This document shows positions 46,186 through 59,714 of a stretch of DNA of 64,000 nucleotides, piece after piece (position 1 is the stretch's first letter; the number at the start of each line of letters is the position of its first letter). The position numbers and the translations under genes are program-made. The notes under the pieces are model-generated. The model did not search any database. It saw only the letters and a program-made list of their open reading frames with translations, and was not told the DNA's origin. Source of the stretch: Antedon mediterranea (lineage: Eukaryota > Echinodermata > Crinoidea > Comatulida > Antedonidae); assembly GCF_964355755.1 (NCBI RefSeq), contig NC_092672.1:8494001-8558000 (forward strand). The letters run 5' to 3'.

Positions 46186-46882
46186 TAGTTTTCTAATAGG
46201 ATTATTATACCGTAGTAGGGTATAACTACTAACAAAGAATTTAATGATTACACTGTTTTTTAGTGGTTGGTAAATATACACTGTCAAAGTACTGTACTTT
46301 TGCTGTTATCAGTGAACACAATCATATGCCATCATAGCATAATCTATCCTCCGACCATGCCATTACAGGACTCGCATGAGGGATTTACACATCTAAGGGT
46401 TTTAAAACCCATAAAGGACCGGTAATATATCAATATTTTCATAACGTATATCATGAAATAATAAAAGCAGGTACATTTAAATAAACAATACTATATTCTG
46501 TATTCTCAAAGTTGAGAGGTTATTACATCAAGATCCAAATACATAACATGCCGAATTTATTTAAATGGTAGTGAAAAAATACGCAACAAACAACATTCAT
46601 ATGCAACAATATTAACTAGGCTAAAACATAAATAATTTTGATTATAACAGAAATAAACTGACAAAGGTTTTTGATATTTTCAGAAAAATAAATATGTAAA
46701 ATCCTATACGGTAAATAATCAAATATGCGCTATTATATAACACCTATATAAATTCCTGTCATTTGATTGGACGAATGTGGGTCACATGGCGTGCAATAGT
46801 ACGCACTATTCAACGATCGTTAAATAGTACTTTTTGAAACATTTTTGTGTACGAAAAAAAAACGTCTAGATGTTATATAAAA

Positions 46883-47042
46883 CAAATAATGAATGTTTTG
46901 TATTCGTGTAATGGTACAAATAATGGCACTTGGTGAATGATGAAAGGTTATATCAACTCGGCTTTGCCTCGTTGATATAACCTTTCATCATTCACCTTGT
47001 GCCATTATTTGTACCATTGCACTCATAAACATTCATTATTTG
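46883..47042. mobile_element. 160 bp foldback element, about 72 bp arms
   Basis: Left arm CAAATAATGAATGTTTTGTA...GGTACAAATAATGGCAC...AATGATGAAAGGTTATATCA; the right arm repeats this in reverse complement almost without mismatch. The loop is about 13 bp, TCGGCTTTGCCTC. The whole element would form one long hairpin in single-stranded DNA or RNA. There is no coding frame. Confidence 0.92.
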
Positions 47043-47826
47043 TATACTATACTCAACAGTTGACTTACGTGGCAAGTTGTAGTCCACAAAAACTGATTTC
47101 AACTTTTCTGTGACGACTGGGCACCGAAACAAGTTTGAAAGGTTGACCGAGAATTGACGAAATTACAAAACACGGGTTGTCACAAAACACATGAGCAGCA
47201 TTGATTAATTATTAAGCAAAATCTTAACAATATCAAATACTATCCGCGCCAAAGGTTTTATATGCCGTACTGAATTCTCGCAGAGCATCATATCGCATAT
47301 TTGACCATTTACGGTAAATAATTAATAAGTGTTGACCAAAAAAAGAAAAAAAAAACTAGTGTGCTAAAAGTTTTTAAAAATAAAAGTAGAATATCTAATG
47401 GTCCAGTGTTTAGAAATGTGCAAAAAAAAAATGTGACAAGGACGAGAGGAATCCGGAAACAGAAGAAGTCAATATTGGTAACAGTTTTGAGATATAGTCA
47501 ACCATGCATGTAATTTAAAGTTATCTATCATTTAGTTCTCTCTGCCGACAAACAATAGAATAAAAGTGCACAACTTTGACAAAAGAAAATAAGCCAATTG
47601 GATTCACGGCTTATCATGCTGGAAAAAAAAATGAATTTGACGCATAGTTGACCGTACCGATAGTAATAATAGTAATACACAATATTGTGACTGTAAGTAA
47701 ATCTTAATTTACATGCACAGTCAACTTAAAATTATGTATGATAGCCTCTTCTATTTTTTATGCATGACCGATTCCTCCTGTCTTTACCACCAATACAAAT
47801 GGTTTCCAAGTATTTAATTATTAACA

Positions 47827-49896
<2,070 letters not shown>

Positions 49897-50444
49897 TTTT
49901 GAGAAAGTATAGCGCTCTTTGTAGGTAAATATGTGTAATTCTCCTACTGATACTCCGCCGGGTCGATCCTGGCTAGGCCTCCTTATGCCACGTTCGCTCT
50001 CTCGTTGAGTAGCCAAATAAAAGAGGGCGCTTTACATATGGAACGGCAACAATGACAAAATAAAAATAGTTTTACTTGATTGTACAGTATGTATATTATA
50101 AAAAAAATATAAAGAATACAAAGCCAAATAGTCCTACTGATAAGCATTGTTTATTTCTAATGAATTCTGCTTACTAGTACTAAAATATATATGTAATATA
50201 ACTTCAAATAATGCAGGTAGTAAGCAAATCTAGCCCTATATCTAGCTTACATCAAAATGCATTTGTTCATCATGCTTGTATACTAATGTATGTAGGAATT
50301 TCTTTTCAACATAACAAAGTGTTACACCTTTCTCTACTGTATTATGTTAATTTCAATTTGAGCATTGCATTCAGATGTTTCAGCATATTTTGTTATATAA
50401 AGAACTTTTTTAAAGAAAAAATTAAAAAATATATCCACTTTTCC

Positions 50445-50788
50445 TTAAAGATGTAGGCCCTATTGTGCCCCTGAAAAAATAATTCTTAAAAAAACTTTTG
50501 TTGAATATTCCATTTTAATATAACATAATAGTTATCCACTTTGACCAAAAATTGGATCGGAAAAAAAATGTATTTACCTGACAAAATGTAATTTAAAGCA
50601 AAAAATGGTCAAATTAGCTGCCAGCCAATGGATTTTTAGTTGAATTTAACCATTTATTTTGTCATGAAAACATTTTTGTTTTCGTTTTTTTTCTATGGAA
50701 GTGATTAACTTTATTAAAACTACAAAATAACATATTCAAAGTCTGATTTTATTAATCTTCATTTTTTTGGGGGACAGTACATCTTTAA
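50445..50788. mobile_element. Repeat M2, full copy with terminal inverted repeats
   Basis: Ends TTAAAGATGTAGGCCC..TGTGCCCC and GGGGGACAGTACATCTTTAA are inverted copies, so the M2 family is a TIR element of about 344 bp. Interior blocks TTGACCAAAAATTGGATCG, AAATTAGCTGCCAGCCAATG and TTGAATTTAACCATTTATTT match the partial copies at 4800-4960 and 5110-5350. Confidence 0.75.
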
Positions 50789-51039
50789 TGTTATTTGTAT
50801 ACTAATTTGTCAAGCATTTTCATTAAATATTCAGATAACAGCAAAATGTGACTAATTTGTTTCATGCATATCTTTACTTTAAACTGAACTCATTATGTAT
50901 TTTAATTTCTATACAATATGTTTCACTTAATTTTAGTGCCAAATACCAAAATATTTGTGACAAAAATAACGAAGAACATAAAATGCTGACGAAGTAATTT
51001 ATTATTATCATGACATCATCAACACCATACTAATGACAG

Positions 51040-51840
51040 CTGATATGATTATTATGATAATTTAATAGAAATATTTATGCTTGTATTATTAATGGTCAAT
51101 TGTGGTACTGACGGTAGTAACAATGATGGAAACACTATTATACTGATATCAATTTTTGCTATGATGATTAATATGACAATTTAATAGATTGATTGATTAA
51201 TATATGATATTAATGTTAAATCATGGTACCAATGGTAGTAACAATGATGGAAACACTATTATACTGATATCAATTTTATTTTTTATTGATTAATATGATA
51301 ATTTAATAGATTGATTGATTATGATATTAATGGTAAATCGTGGTACCAATGGTAGTAACAATGATGGAAACACTATTATACTGATATCAATTTTATTTTT
51401 TATTGATTAATATGATAATTTAATAGATTGATTGATTATGATATTAATGGTAAATCGTGGTACCAATGGTAGTAACAATGATGGAAACACTATTATACTG
51501 ATATCAATTTCATTTTTTATTGATTATTATGATAATTTAATAGATTGATTAATATATGATATTAATGTTAAATCATGGTACCAATGGTAGTAACAATGAT
51601 GGAAACACTATTATACTGATATCAATTTTATTTTTTATTGATTAATGATAATTTAATAGATTGATTGATTATGATATTAATGTTAAATCGTGGTACCAAT
51701 GGTAGTAACAATGATGGAAACACTATTATACTGATATCAATTTTTGCTATGATGATTAATATGACAATTTAATAGAAATATTGATGATCATGATATTTAT
51801 GGTCAATTATGGTATAGAAAGTTAGTAACAATGATAAGGA
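51040..51840. repeat. Tandem repeat with 114-123 bp unit, 6-7 copies
   Basis: Each unit has AGTAACAATGATGGAAACAC, TATTATACTGATATCAATTT, ATAATTTAATAGATTGATTG and GGTACCAATGGTAGT. Spacing between successive GATGGAAACAC words is 114 to 123 bp. The first and last units share a variant (GCTATGATGATTAATATGAC, AATAGAAATATT) that the inner units lack, so the array grew from inside. It ends about 90 bp before the PINK1 stop codon on the opposite strand. Confidence 0.92.
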
Positions 51841-51929
51841 TGAAAACAGTGACAATAAAAATAATTATGATGTTTATGATGATAAGGATGACAGCATATT
51901 TTTGTACATACTACATAAAGCCAACTTTT

Positions 51930-54900
51930 TTATAGTTTGCAGTTATAACTTTGTGACGCCATAAACTCTTTAACGATTTGTGCCTGACTAGCGTCCACCG
52001 ATTCCATCAAACTATCTAAATTAACCCTTTGCAAAAATGTGTAACATAAATCTTCTTCAACGAGATTACCGTAATCTGACGGCACGTTTGTACCTATGAC
52101 ACGCTTCATACACCGCTCAACATAAAGCGTTCCCAACCAATCAACAACATGGTTTTCCTTTGGTATCACATGTCCTGTACTCCAACACGCAGCTTTCCAA
52201 TATTGCGGTTGCCATAAAAACAAGTGAAAAATATTTGCTGCAACTGCCGCAGATAATCTCTGTAATTTGACAAAACGCATCATTCAATACAGTAGATGTA
52301 CATTTTATGTGTACAGAAAGAAAGATCTTTATAGACTATTTCAGTTGATGTAAAGGTCTGTGTACACTATCAAACTTTTTTTTATGTGACAAAAAAATGT
52401 GATGTGCCCATATATGGACACGATGATATGATCAGGGGCGGATGCAGGATTTTGTGAAAGGGGGGGGGGGGCGCAACTGTATCGAGTCCACACGATTTTG
52501 AAATTAGGCGATTTTGAAAATGTAAAACCTCTAGATGGTCGGAAATGGCAATCTTACGTTAAATAAATGTATTAAAAATTGATATTTTAAATATGAAAAC
52601 TGAGGTACTAGCCTATTAAAGAGTGACATTTTCCCTATAGGCCTATTTTGAGTAAATCGTCACAACAGGGCGTTTCGCGCATGTCAGAGTTTGCACGTAC
52701 ATGGCGGAAAAGGTGCTTTTCCAAGGCCGTCAACAGGACCTGTGATGGTGAAGAGAATTTTGTTAAATGACGCCCCAGATGGCCGGAAGAAATGGTAGGC
52801 CTACTCTCGCACATAAAATTCATGATAAATGGCACCTCTAATTTGCAGGAAAAGACACTCTCATAATAATGCAGCATGCTACCAATGATCAAAACGATCA
52901 TACTTTTTCCCTCCAATAAACACACGTGACTAATTGCAGGACGATATAACATTTTGTTGCCGATTTCATTCACTCAGTATTTAGTTTTGATTGCGTTTAA
53001 TACCCCTTTCACACCAAAAGCAAAACTCCGGAGACACTCCGGAGACACCCCGGAGTTGACGTCCCGCTGTTTGGTGTGAAAGGTAAAATCAAGCAACTCC
53101 GGAGTTTAAAACTGCGGGGTTGAACAGCTGAACATTCTCCGGAGAGAGCGAACTGCGGGGACACCCCGGTGTTTTGGTGTGAAAGGTACCAACATCAAAG
53201 ATTGTATAGCGCCGCGTAGCGGCGCTATACAATCTTTGCCAACATCAAACTCCGGAGTGTTTCGGGTCAAAAGGTCATCCTCACACGATCACTCATTGCT
53301 TTAGTTTTATTTCAAAATACTTTAAATATTTGTACAACATATATAGCGGGTTAAAAAATAATAAGTAGTATCAATAAAACATTATATTACTTCTGAGACT
53401 TTGAAAGTAATTATTAAATTAAACATATTATTAATTAAAATGATTCTAATGATCGTCGCTATGTAAACAAACAAAATAGAGGGCGACATTTACAATTTTA
53501 TTTTATAAACCCCGGAGTTGCTAGGTTGGTGTGAAAGGGGTATCTCCGGAGTTTCTCGACGTTTTGAATGGTCATAAACCCCGGGGTGTCTCCGGAGACA
53601 CTCCGGAGTTTTGGTGTGAAAGGGGTATAAGTTCAATGCGAACGTCCATCTAGGGGAAGCCCTAGAAAAGGCGAGGGTGCGCACCCCCTGGATCCGCCAC
53701 TGATGATGTCATATCACTACCATATTTAAGCACATCACATTTTTTGTCAAACTAATTTGATAGGGTAGATAGAGCTTAAGTCACCTGATCAGTGCACAAG
53801 TATATATCATGGACTATGTAATGGACTATATAATGAAGAAAGGACTTGATGAGTTTAATGGAGAATGGAATGAAGTAGTTACACAATAGTTTAATGGAAA
53901 ATGGATGAAAGTGTTAATATAAGGTCACAATAGTTCTTTAATAAAAAAAAAGCATCAGTACATACCTCATCAGGGTCTCTTTTCAATAGCTTATGGCAAA
54001 CCATTTGAGTGAGGTGATGTTTATTATCCCCAAAAGATGGCAGCTCCGACTCCTGATACGTTCTGCTGTCCAGACGTTTAGAACCAGTGTTCTGTGAAAC
54101 TGAGAAGGGGTTGGGGAGGCCTACTATCTCATATGCAATGGTTGCTGCACTCCATGCATCTGATTTCTGATAATTGATAGTAGAGTGCACCCCTGGAATT
54201 GCTGTTTTGATCTGTAGGATAGAACAAATCTGCAGTAACTGAGAGTAGGTACAGTAAATCATTTTCTTGCTTTTCAAATGTCACAGACACACTTTGCTAT
54301 ATTATTATACCTCACAGTTTTCTACTAAGATGGTTGTTAAAAGGTCAGAGTTAAAATATTATACTTCATCTTATGGTTTAAAAACACAATTGTCACTTGG
54401 CCTAACAAAAGAAACTGAACTCTCTCTCATAAATTTAAGCAACCTCCTCTCACAAAATTAAAACCATCTCTCGCTGTTTTTGTTATTTTGTTCTTATGTC
54501 TAATTTCTTGTTTTGTATTTATATTTAAGTGTGTATGTATTATTTTTCACTGTAAACTTGTTGCACATCTCATTGAGACTGTGCCTCTGATTTAAAAGAG
54601 ATACAATAAAAGTTCAGTTCAGTTCAGTTCAGAAAGTGAAACAAATTTCTGATTTTGTAATGTACCTCTGGAGCCATAAGAGCGCTGTTCCCTCCTTTGT
54701 CAACATATGAACTGGTGTATGGTAAACTCAGACTCCTGTTATCTTGGACTAAGCAGCAACCAAAATCAGTAATCACTAATCTGCAAAAACCTATTTACAG
54801 TAAATACAATGAAAAAAAAAAACAGATTTAGCAACCATTTTTAAGAAACTAATAATGGTAATGCATAATAATTGCTATCAAGTTTGATCATGTTTTAGAA

Positions 54901-57900
54901 ACATTCAACACTGCTGTTTGTCTTTGATGGCATGGCATCAAGCAAGATGGCCAGACACTATTACACTGGGAAAAAAATGCAACTTAAAACAATGTCTACA
55001 CTATCAAACTAGTTTGACAAAAAAGTGTGATACGTGCCCAAATATAGTAGTGATATGACATCACCATGTCCATATCACATTTTTTTGTCACATAAAGTTT
55101 GATAGTGTTGACAGATCTTTAGACCTACAATGGTAGTGTTGGTTGTTAAAGCAATTAGGTACATGAGAGAGCTACTAGCTAGTACTGCAGCACTTACTAA
55201 AATCGATTTGTTAAAATACAGTACCACAATAGTGACAAACATAGGAAATGCTACAGTTGTTAGTGCATTTATCATTATCATTATTTATATTATTATTCTA
55301 CTACATCTATATTCTTAATTTGTACCACCTTTGATATACACATTTTCAACTTTTATTTTGAATTTGTACCTGACTGTATCTCAACCAAAATGTTATCACT
55401 CTTTAGGTCTCTGTGAGCAATGCCTTGACAAACAAGATATGTGATTCCTTCCAATAGCTGAGTTAGCATTATCATGGTTGCACACTCCGATTGTTCTCCA
55501 AAACGATTAAGATATTGCTTCAAATTCATATCATATCTAGATAACAAAATTAAATATTTTAAGAATAAAAAAGTATACAATGATGAGCAAAGTCCTGACG
55601 GATTGACATTTTTTTCTAATAAAAAAAGAAAAATATTTGTGTAGGAAGAACTCCATACTATAAAAATATTTTATTTTAATTTTGGTCACATTAGCAGTTA
55701 CAGAAGGCACTCTCTACCCATCATGCTAATCTTTGTCCGGTAGGGCCGCCAGGTAAAGTAGGTGCCCGGTACCGCCAGGTAGTGTTTTATGATATAAAAT
55801 GATGTCAAGTACACGTAATTAAGATGATTTAGTTATTTATTTAGTTAAATTTAACTTATATATAAATTTCTTACAGAAACAAGTTACAATCAGTTTCGTC
55901 ACAACGCGTCAACAATAACAAAACATCACTTTACCACAGAGGGCGGTCTTCAGTTCTTAATCAGTATTTTGACAGTTTTTTTATGTTATTAAAATGTATA
56001 AAACATACAATTAAATCAATTAAATACCACAATAATATTAAATATTATGTTAGCATATACTTGACATACTTAACATTTTATATCATAAAACCCTACCAGG
56101 CAATACTGGGCCCTACCAGCATAACCCATCTATACAAATGAGTTCTCTTCAACAAAAACTGCCTACTGCAATCCACAATAATTTCAATTTTGTTACAAAA
56201 AGTTGACTGGGTCGTACAATGGTGCTGTACATTCAATTGTTGAATAAAATAATGCACAGCAATTGATATGAAATTAACCAATCAAATGACAAGGATACAC
56301 ACAAATAAAAACATTTATTAGTCACAGACACATTATCTTTTAAGCCCAAAGTTAATTAATAAGGAAAAACAAGACGTGTTCGGGGGCTGTGGTTTCCAAT
56401 TTAAAAGCAAGAATAAAAACCATACAAACGTACCTCTTCATAGTAACAAACATTGTCATGTTTCTACCAAGGCCATTACTTGGATTGAGAGCAGATGGTA
56501 AGCAGGCTGGATGATGCTGCAGGATGTAGTCCTGTTGGGGATACTCATCATCAACAAACGCTCTGTACAAGTCTACGACATTTGGATGCTTTAAGGCTTT
56601 CTTTTGTGATAGTTGACTGTTGAACCAAAAAATAATTTTATTAATCAGCAAACATTTGAATTCTCTGCTACCTTTGTCACAAAAATCCATGTAAACAGAA
56701 ATGAAATCTATTTTAGAATTTTAAAAACAGCATTTCACCATACGTAAAGCTCTGTGTACAATGTCAAACTTTAGTGACAAAAAATGTGTGCCCATATGGA
56801 CATGATGATGTCACATCACTACCATATTTGGGCATATCACTACATATTTGGGCACATCAAATGTTGTCAAACTAGTTTGATAGTGTAGACAGAACTTTGA
56901 ACACAGAATACTCAGGCATCATAAAGTGAAATCTGAGGGTTCTTGTTCATTATTGCTGCCTGTTTTATAATATGTTAAGGAGAGTAGAAATTAAAAAACC
57001 ACACATTTCATTTAATAAAAAGAGTGAATTGTTGATCCAATTAAATGATTAGATACGTTTTTAAAATCTGAAAACATTTTTCCAAGACTTACAGAGATGT
57101 CATTTTGCCAGCAGAGGCAATACCATTCAATGGAACTAATTCCCTTTCATATTTACGGAGAATATCGTCCGAGTTGGAGGAAGCAAAATAGTTGAATGTC
57201 ATCTATATAAAAAAAGAAAAGTCAGTCTGCTGTCATCATAGGCAGGTGGTGAAAATGTTTTACTGCATATGCAAATTAATATGCAGATTTATTTTATTAT
57301 TTCTTCATTTTTGCAATGATTTCATTGTGTTGTTATTATACCTTAATAGCAATAGGATAGTCATCTTCTTCGGTATTCACTGGACTCATTTCTTCTTTGT
57401 GTTCCTCTACCAGATCCAATCTATCTTCTTCTTTAGGTCCTTCTACCACCAGATTCCATCCATCTTCTTCTTTTGTGCGAATGACCTCTTCTTCCACCAT
57501 GTCCCATCCATCTGCCTCAGTCTCAACATCAATGTCTTCTTTGATGCGAGCAGCAAATATTAGTCCATTGCAGCCATTGCCAAGAGGTTTCTTGCAAAAC
57601 TCATATCCAGATACGTGGTCAGGTACATCTGGTTTTGATTCTTGTTCAGTTCTCCTACACGAGTTCTAAAAATTAGAGGAAAAGATTTATTTCAGATTGC
57701 ATAGTTTTTATTAACAATTTCGTATTGAAATTGGGCCAGCAGAAGATGCTTTTAAAATATAAATTCTCTTTTATTTTGTTATAATATACTAGGCTACTAC
57801 TATATTAAACTTGTTTAACTTGTCTTGGTTGTTTGAGAACCCAATCTTAAAATACCTTGTCACCTGAACTTACCCTGATTTTGGAACAAAAGTCTTCATA

Positions 57901-58302
57901 AAATTTATCCTCCATACAACTTTTAGATCCACTATAAAGTGAGTCTATTCCTGTTCCAACCATTGAAATACCAACAAAAGCGAATAGGCCTAAAGAACCT
58001 CTGCCAAGTACCTGATCACGGGAAGCCATCAGCCTCACAGTGGCACTGCGACGCAACACAGAAGCAAACCCTTTAAAATTGGCTTCTGGGAGGGACTTGA
58101 ATAGACCATATCTTTGAAAGATATTGGACGATGGACGACGAACAAGTTGCGATTCATCCCTACAATCACGTTTTTGCAGGCATTTTCGATCAGCAAACCG
58201 TCTTTGATGATTTATTTCATTTTGGATTCCACGGGCCCTGTGTTTTAGTAGTTGACCTAGTATCTGCCTGGTCCTCATGAATATCATAGTACCAAAAGAC
58301 AT
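51930..58302 (-). CDS. PINK1: PINK1 mitochondrial Ser/Thr kinase orthologue, 8 exons
   Basis: Minus-strand exons 58302-57874, 57665-57342, 57202-57093, 56616-56434, 55536-55370, 54790-54666, 54211-53966 and 52259-51930 join in phase to 637 residues (human 581). The N-terminus is rich in Arg/Lys (mitochondrial presequence), with a hydrophobic segment [17 protein letters not shown] at about 98-114. The kinase has GNGCNG (Gly loop), AIK Lys251, the helix [20 protein letters not shown] (catalytic Asp392), TDFGCC (Asp413) and LMAPE (446). [18 protein letters not shown] and [12 protein letters not shown] are PINK1 signatures. The C-terminal region after the kinase is present. PINK1 phosphorylates ubiquitin and Parkin on damaged mitochondria. 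The acceptor of exon 54790-54666 was set by phase: it gives [11 protein letters not shown], as in the human GCPWLVIADFG. Three in-frame ATGs lie within the first nine codons; I took the first. Confidence 0.96.
53001..53627. mobile_element. 627 bp element with CTCCGGAG-rich arms, nested inside the hAT-like element
   Basis: Ends TACCCCTTTCACACCAAAA and TTTTGGTGTGAAAGGGGTA are perfect 19 bp inverted repeats, with TA at the edges and TTAA / TAAG outside. Next to the ends are multiple CTCCGGAG palindromes and ACACCCCGG words. More copies of GGTGTGAAAGG occur inside (about 53,075, 53,178 and 53,528), so the arms are internally repeated. There is no coding frame. Confidence 0.85.
53196..53238. repeat. 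43 bp perfect hairpin flanked by direct repeats
   Basis: CAAAGATTGTATAGCGCCGC, loop GTA, then GCGGCGCTATACAATCTTTG: 20 bp arms with no mismatch. CCAACATCAAA stands at 53189-53199 and again at 53239-53249, suggesting the hairpin was itself inserted or arose by palindromic duplication. Confidence 0.93.
54260..54640. repeat. Retroposon 3' end in PINK1 intron 6
   Basis: Ends GATACAATAAAAGTTCAGTT followed by further CAGTTCAGTTCAG units. The preceding stretch (CATTGAGACTGTGCCTCTGA, TTTAAAAGAG) looks like a LINE 3' UTR. A short frame at 54267-54461 may be a remnant but is not recognisable. Confidence 0.5.
54993..55122. mobile_element. MITE M1, copy h, in PINK1 intron 5
   Basis: Near-complete: TGTCTACACTATCAAACTAG, TTTGACAAAAAAGTGTGAT, AATATAGTAGTGATATGACA, then TCACATAAAGTTTGATAGTG and TTGACAGATCTT. 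The ATATGGGCACATCA block next to the centre is shortened. Confidence 0.9.
55620..56300. other. PINK1 intron 4, unassigned sequence
   Basis: Contains paired words GGTAGGGCCGCCAGGTAAAG..CCGCCAGGTAGTGTTTTATG and, 330 bp later, CATAAAACCCTACCAGGCAA..GGGCCCTACCAGC, which are inverted with respect to each other. This looks like a decayed inverted-repeat element of about 390 bp (about 55,735-56,120). The middle has no coding frame. Confidence 0.5.
56744..56897. mobile_element. MITE M1, copy i, in PINK1 intron 3
   Basis: AAAGCTCTGTGTACAATGTC at the left end, CATGATGATGTCACATCACT, duplicated CATATTTGGGCATATCACTA / CATATTTGGGCACATCA, and TCAAACTAGTTTGATAGTGT with AGACAGAACTTT at the right end. Confidence 0.9.
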
Positions 58303-59714
58303 TATTCAATTATGACCAAGCCTGGGCTAGCCCCCAGCGCTTAAAAACACTCTCTCTGTCTAGGCCTAGGTATGTAGTAGCTTATTCACACAAAACATTT
58401 AACGATACTATTACTAGGCGTTAGGCCTATAGTAGTAGGCCTACTACTAGCACTATCGGATTCCCGCACTATCTAGGGCCGGGCCTAGCTAGCTACCTAG
58501 CTAGTCCTCACTCTAGCCAATAGCAAGTAGGTAGTACATGCTAGGCTCGCCGATATATATATAAGACGTCTTCGTTTCTTTCAGTTAAATTATTGATATA
58601 TAAAACAATAAACCGAGCAATAAACTAAAATAAGTCTGTATCTTTGACGTTTTCCGCCACCAAACACTGTCACAAAAACTTGATAATGATGTCATTTCCA
58701 AAAATAGCAATTACGTAATGTTCTATGGGGCGCCACATGCAACTAATGTATTTTGTGGTGATATTTTTTCGCGCCGCGGCTCTATCCAGCTATGTTCCAG
58801 GAGGACATATTCATTAATAAGCTGGTTTATAGCTGTAGCTTTAGTATCTAAGGCTGACAGTTTTGCGAATTTTGTAAACTCGACTATAATTTATAGGTCC
58901 CAGCTGCTGAACCCAAAAAAGAGTCTATGAGGGTTCACGGTTGAACGATTTTGGATTCTCGCCCTTTGTCACTTGCATACCACCGTGAAGTCACGTTGTC
59001 TCTAGAGGGTATTCAGTTACATGCCTACAGTACAGGTTGAGGTCACACACAAACAGGCTACAGCACATTGAAGTTCAAAATTGATCATTTTTAAATGCCA
59101 TTTTTGAATTGGTAGATTAATATTTGTTGGCAAAATAATAATAATACATGTCTTCTTTCAAATGCTGTGTATACAATTAATTTGTGAAAAATTGGGCATG
59201 TGATTCATAATTAAAGAACTATCTGTGACTTGTATGTATTTTTGCGCTTAAAGGACATCTTTTTAATAATTAATCATAAATTATTCAAAAGAACAATGAT
59301 TAATGTTAAAATGTCAAGCGGCGTTTTTTGTAAGAAATATTTCTTGTTTAAATTTCACATATTAAATGTGACGTCAGGCTTGAATATTTCGCCCGGAATT
59401 TAATCTAAACCATCAGATTAACCATATTGTCCTTATGCAGAAAAATATTACTAAATTTAAATTGAATTATAGTGAATCAATAAAAAAACAGAATGGTTTG
59501 GTTTATAGCTTAATTGATACTGGTTGATACTATGGTAATAGGCGCGCCACACTGAACAATTCTAAACGACGTGTTTAAGCAATATATTGCACTTTCAAAA
59601 TTGATTATTATTATTTTATAATATAATTTATTTATTGATAAAGGCTGAGATAACAATATCAATAAGGTATTTATGTTTACATTTATATTCGTTCTCAAGC
59701 TTAACTGGAAACTG

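Larger units (their letters stand above)
45860..47826. other. Gene-free DNA between the CCCH gene and the TMED2 3' end
   Basis: The two genes converge here. The stretch holds two inverted-repeat elements (46001-46185 and 46883-47042) and otherwise unique AT-rich sequence. The right part (up to 47826) is probably the TMED2 3' UTR. No coding frame is supported. Confidence 0.6.
50017..51929. other. Intergenic region between TMED2 and the PINK1 3' end
   Basis: TMED2 (minus) starts at the left side and PINK1 (minus) ends at the right side, so this holds the TMED2 promoter and the PINK1 3' UTR. It contains an M2 element (50445-50788) and a 114-123 bp tandem repeat (51040-51840). An 81-codon plus-strand frame at 50211 has no recognisable content. 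Confidence 0.6.
52433..53702. mobile_element. 1.27 kb hAT-like TIR element
   Basis: Ends CAGGGGCGGATGCAGG and, on the minus strand, CAGTGGCGGATCCAGG are inverted copies. The CAG..GGCGGATCCAG style ends are typical of hAT-like elements in animal genomes. ATGAT flanks both sides; a clean 8 bp duplication is not seen. A run of G follows the left end. The frame of 112 codons at 52635-52973 has no transposase similarity that I can see. The right third contains the inner element 53001-53627. Confidence 0.75.
52358..53778. mobile_element. MITE M1, copy g, split by a nested insertion
   Basis: Left half 52358-52432 (GTGTACACTATCAAACTTTT ... ATATATGGACACGATGATAT) and right half 53703-53778 (ATGATGTCATATCACTACCA ... 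TTTGATAGGGTAGATAGAGC) belong to one M1 copy. The insertion between them is 52433-53702. In PINK1 intron 7. Confidence 0.88.

Noticed and set aside
49897-50016. In-frame N-terminal extension of TMED2 from an ATG at 50016
   Set aside because: The extra 40 residues would hide the signal peptide that every p24 protein needs at its start. Read as open 5' UTR.
52635-52973. 112-codon minus-strand frame inside the hAT-like element
   Set aside because: No catalytic motif or zinc finger of a transposase; codon use looks random. It may be a decayed remnant, but this cannot be shown.
54780-54790. Acceptor TTTTTGCAG at about 54781 for the PINK1 DFG exon
   Set aside because: It is the stronger-looking site but breaks the phase after the donor at 55369. 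The acceptor nine bases upstream keeps phase and restores residues aligned with the vertebrate protein.
57192-57669. Plus-strand frames of 90 and 123 codons
   Set aside because: Antisense shadow of PINK1 exon 2, whose acidic repeat yields a Ser/Phe-rich false frame.
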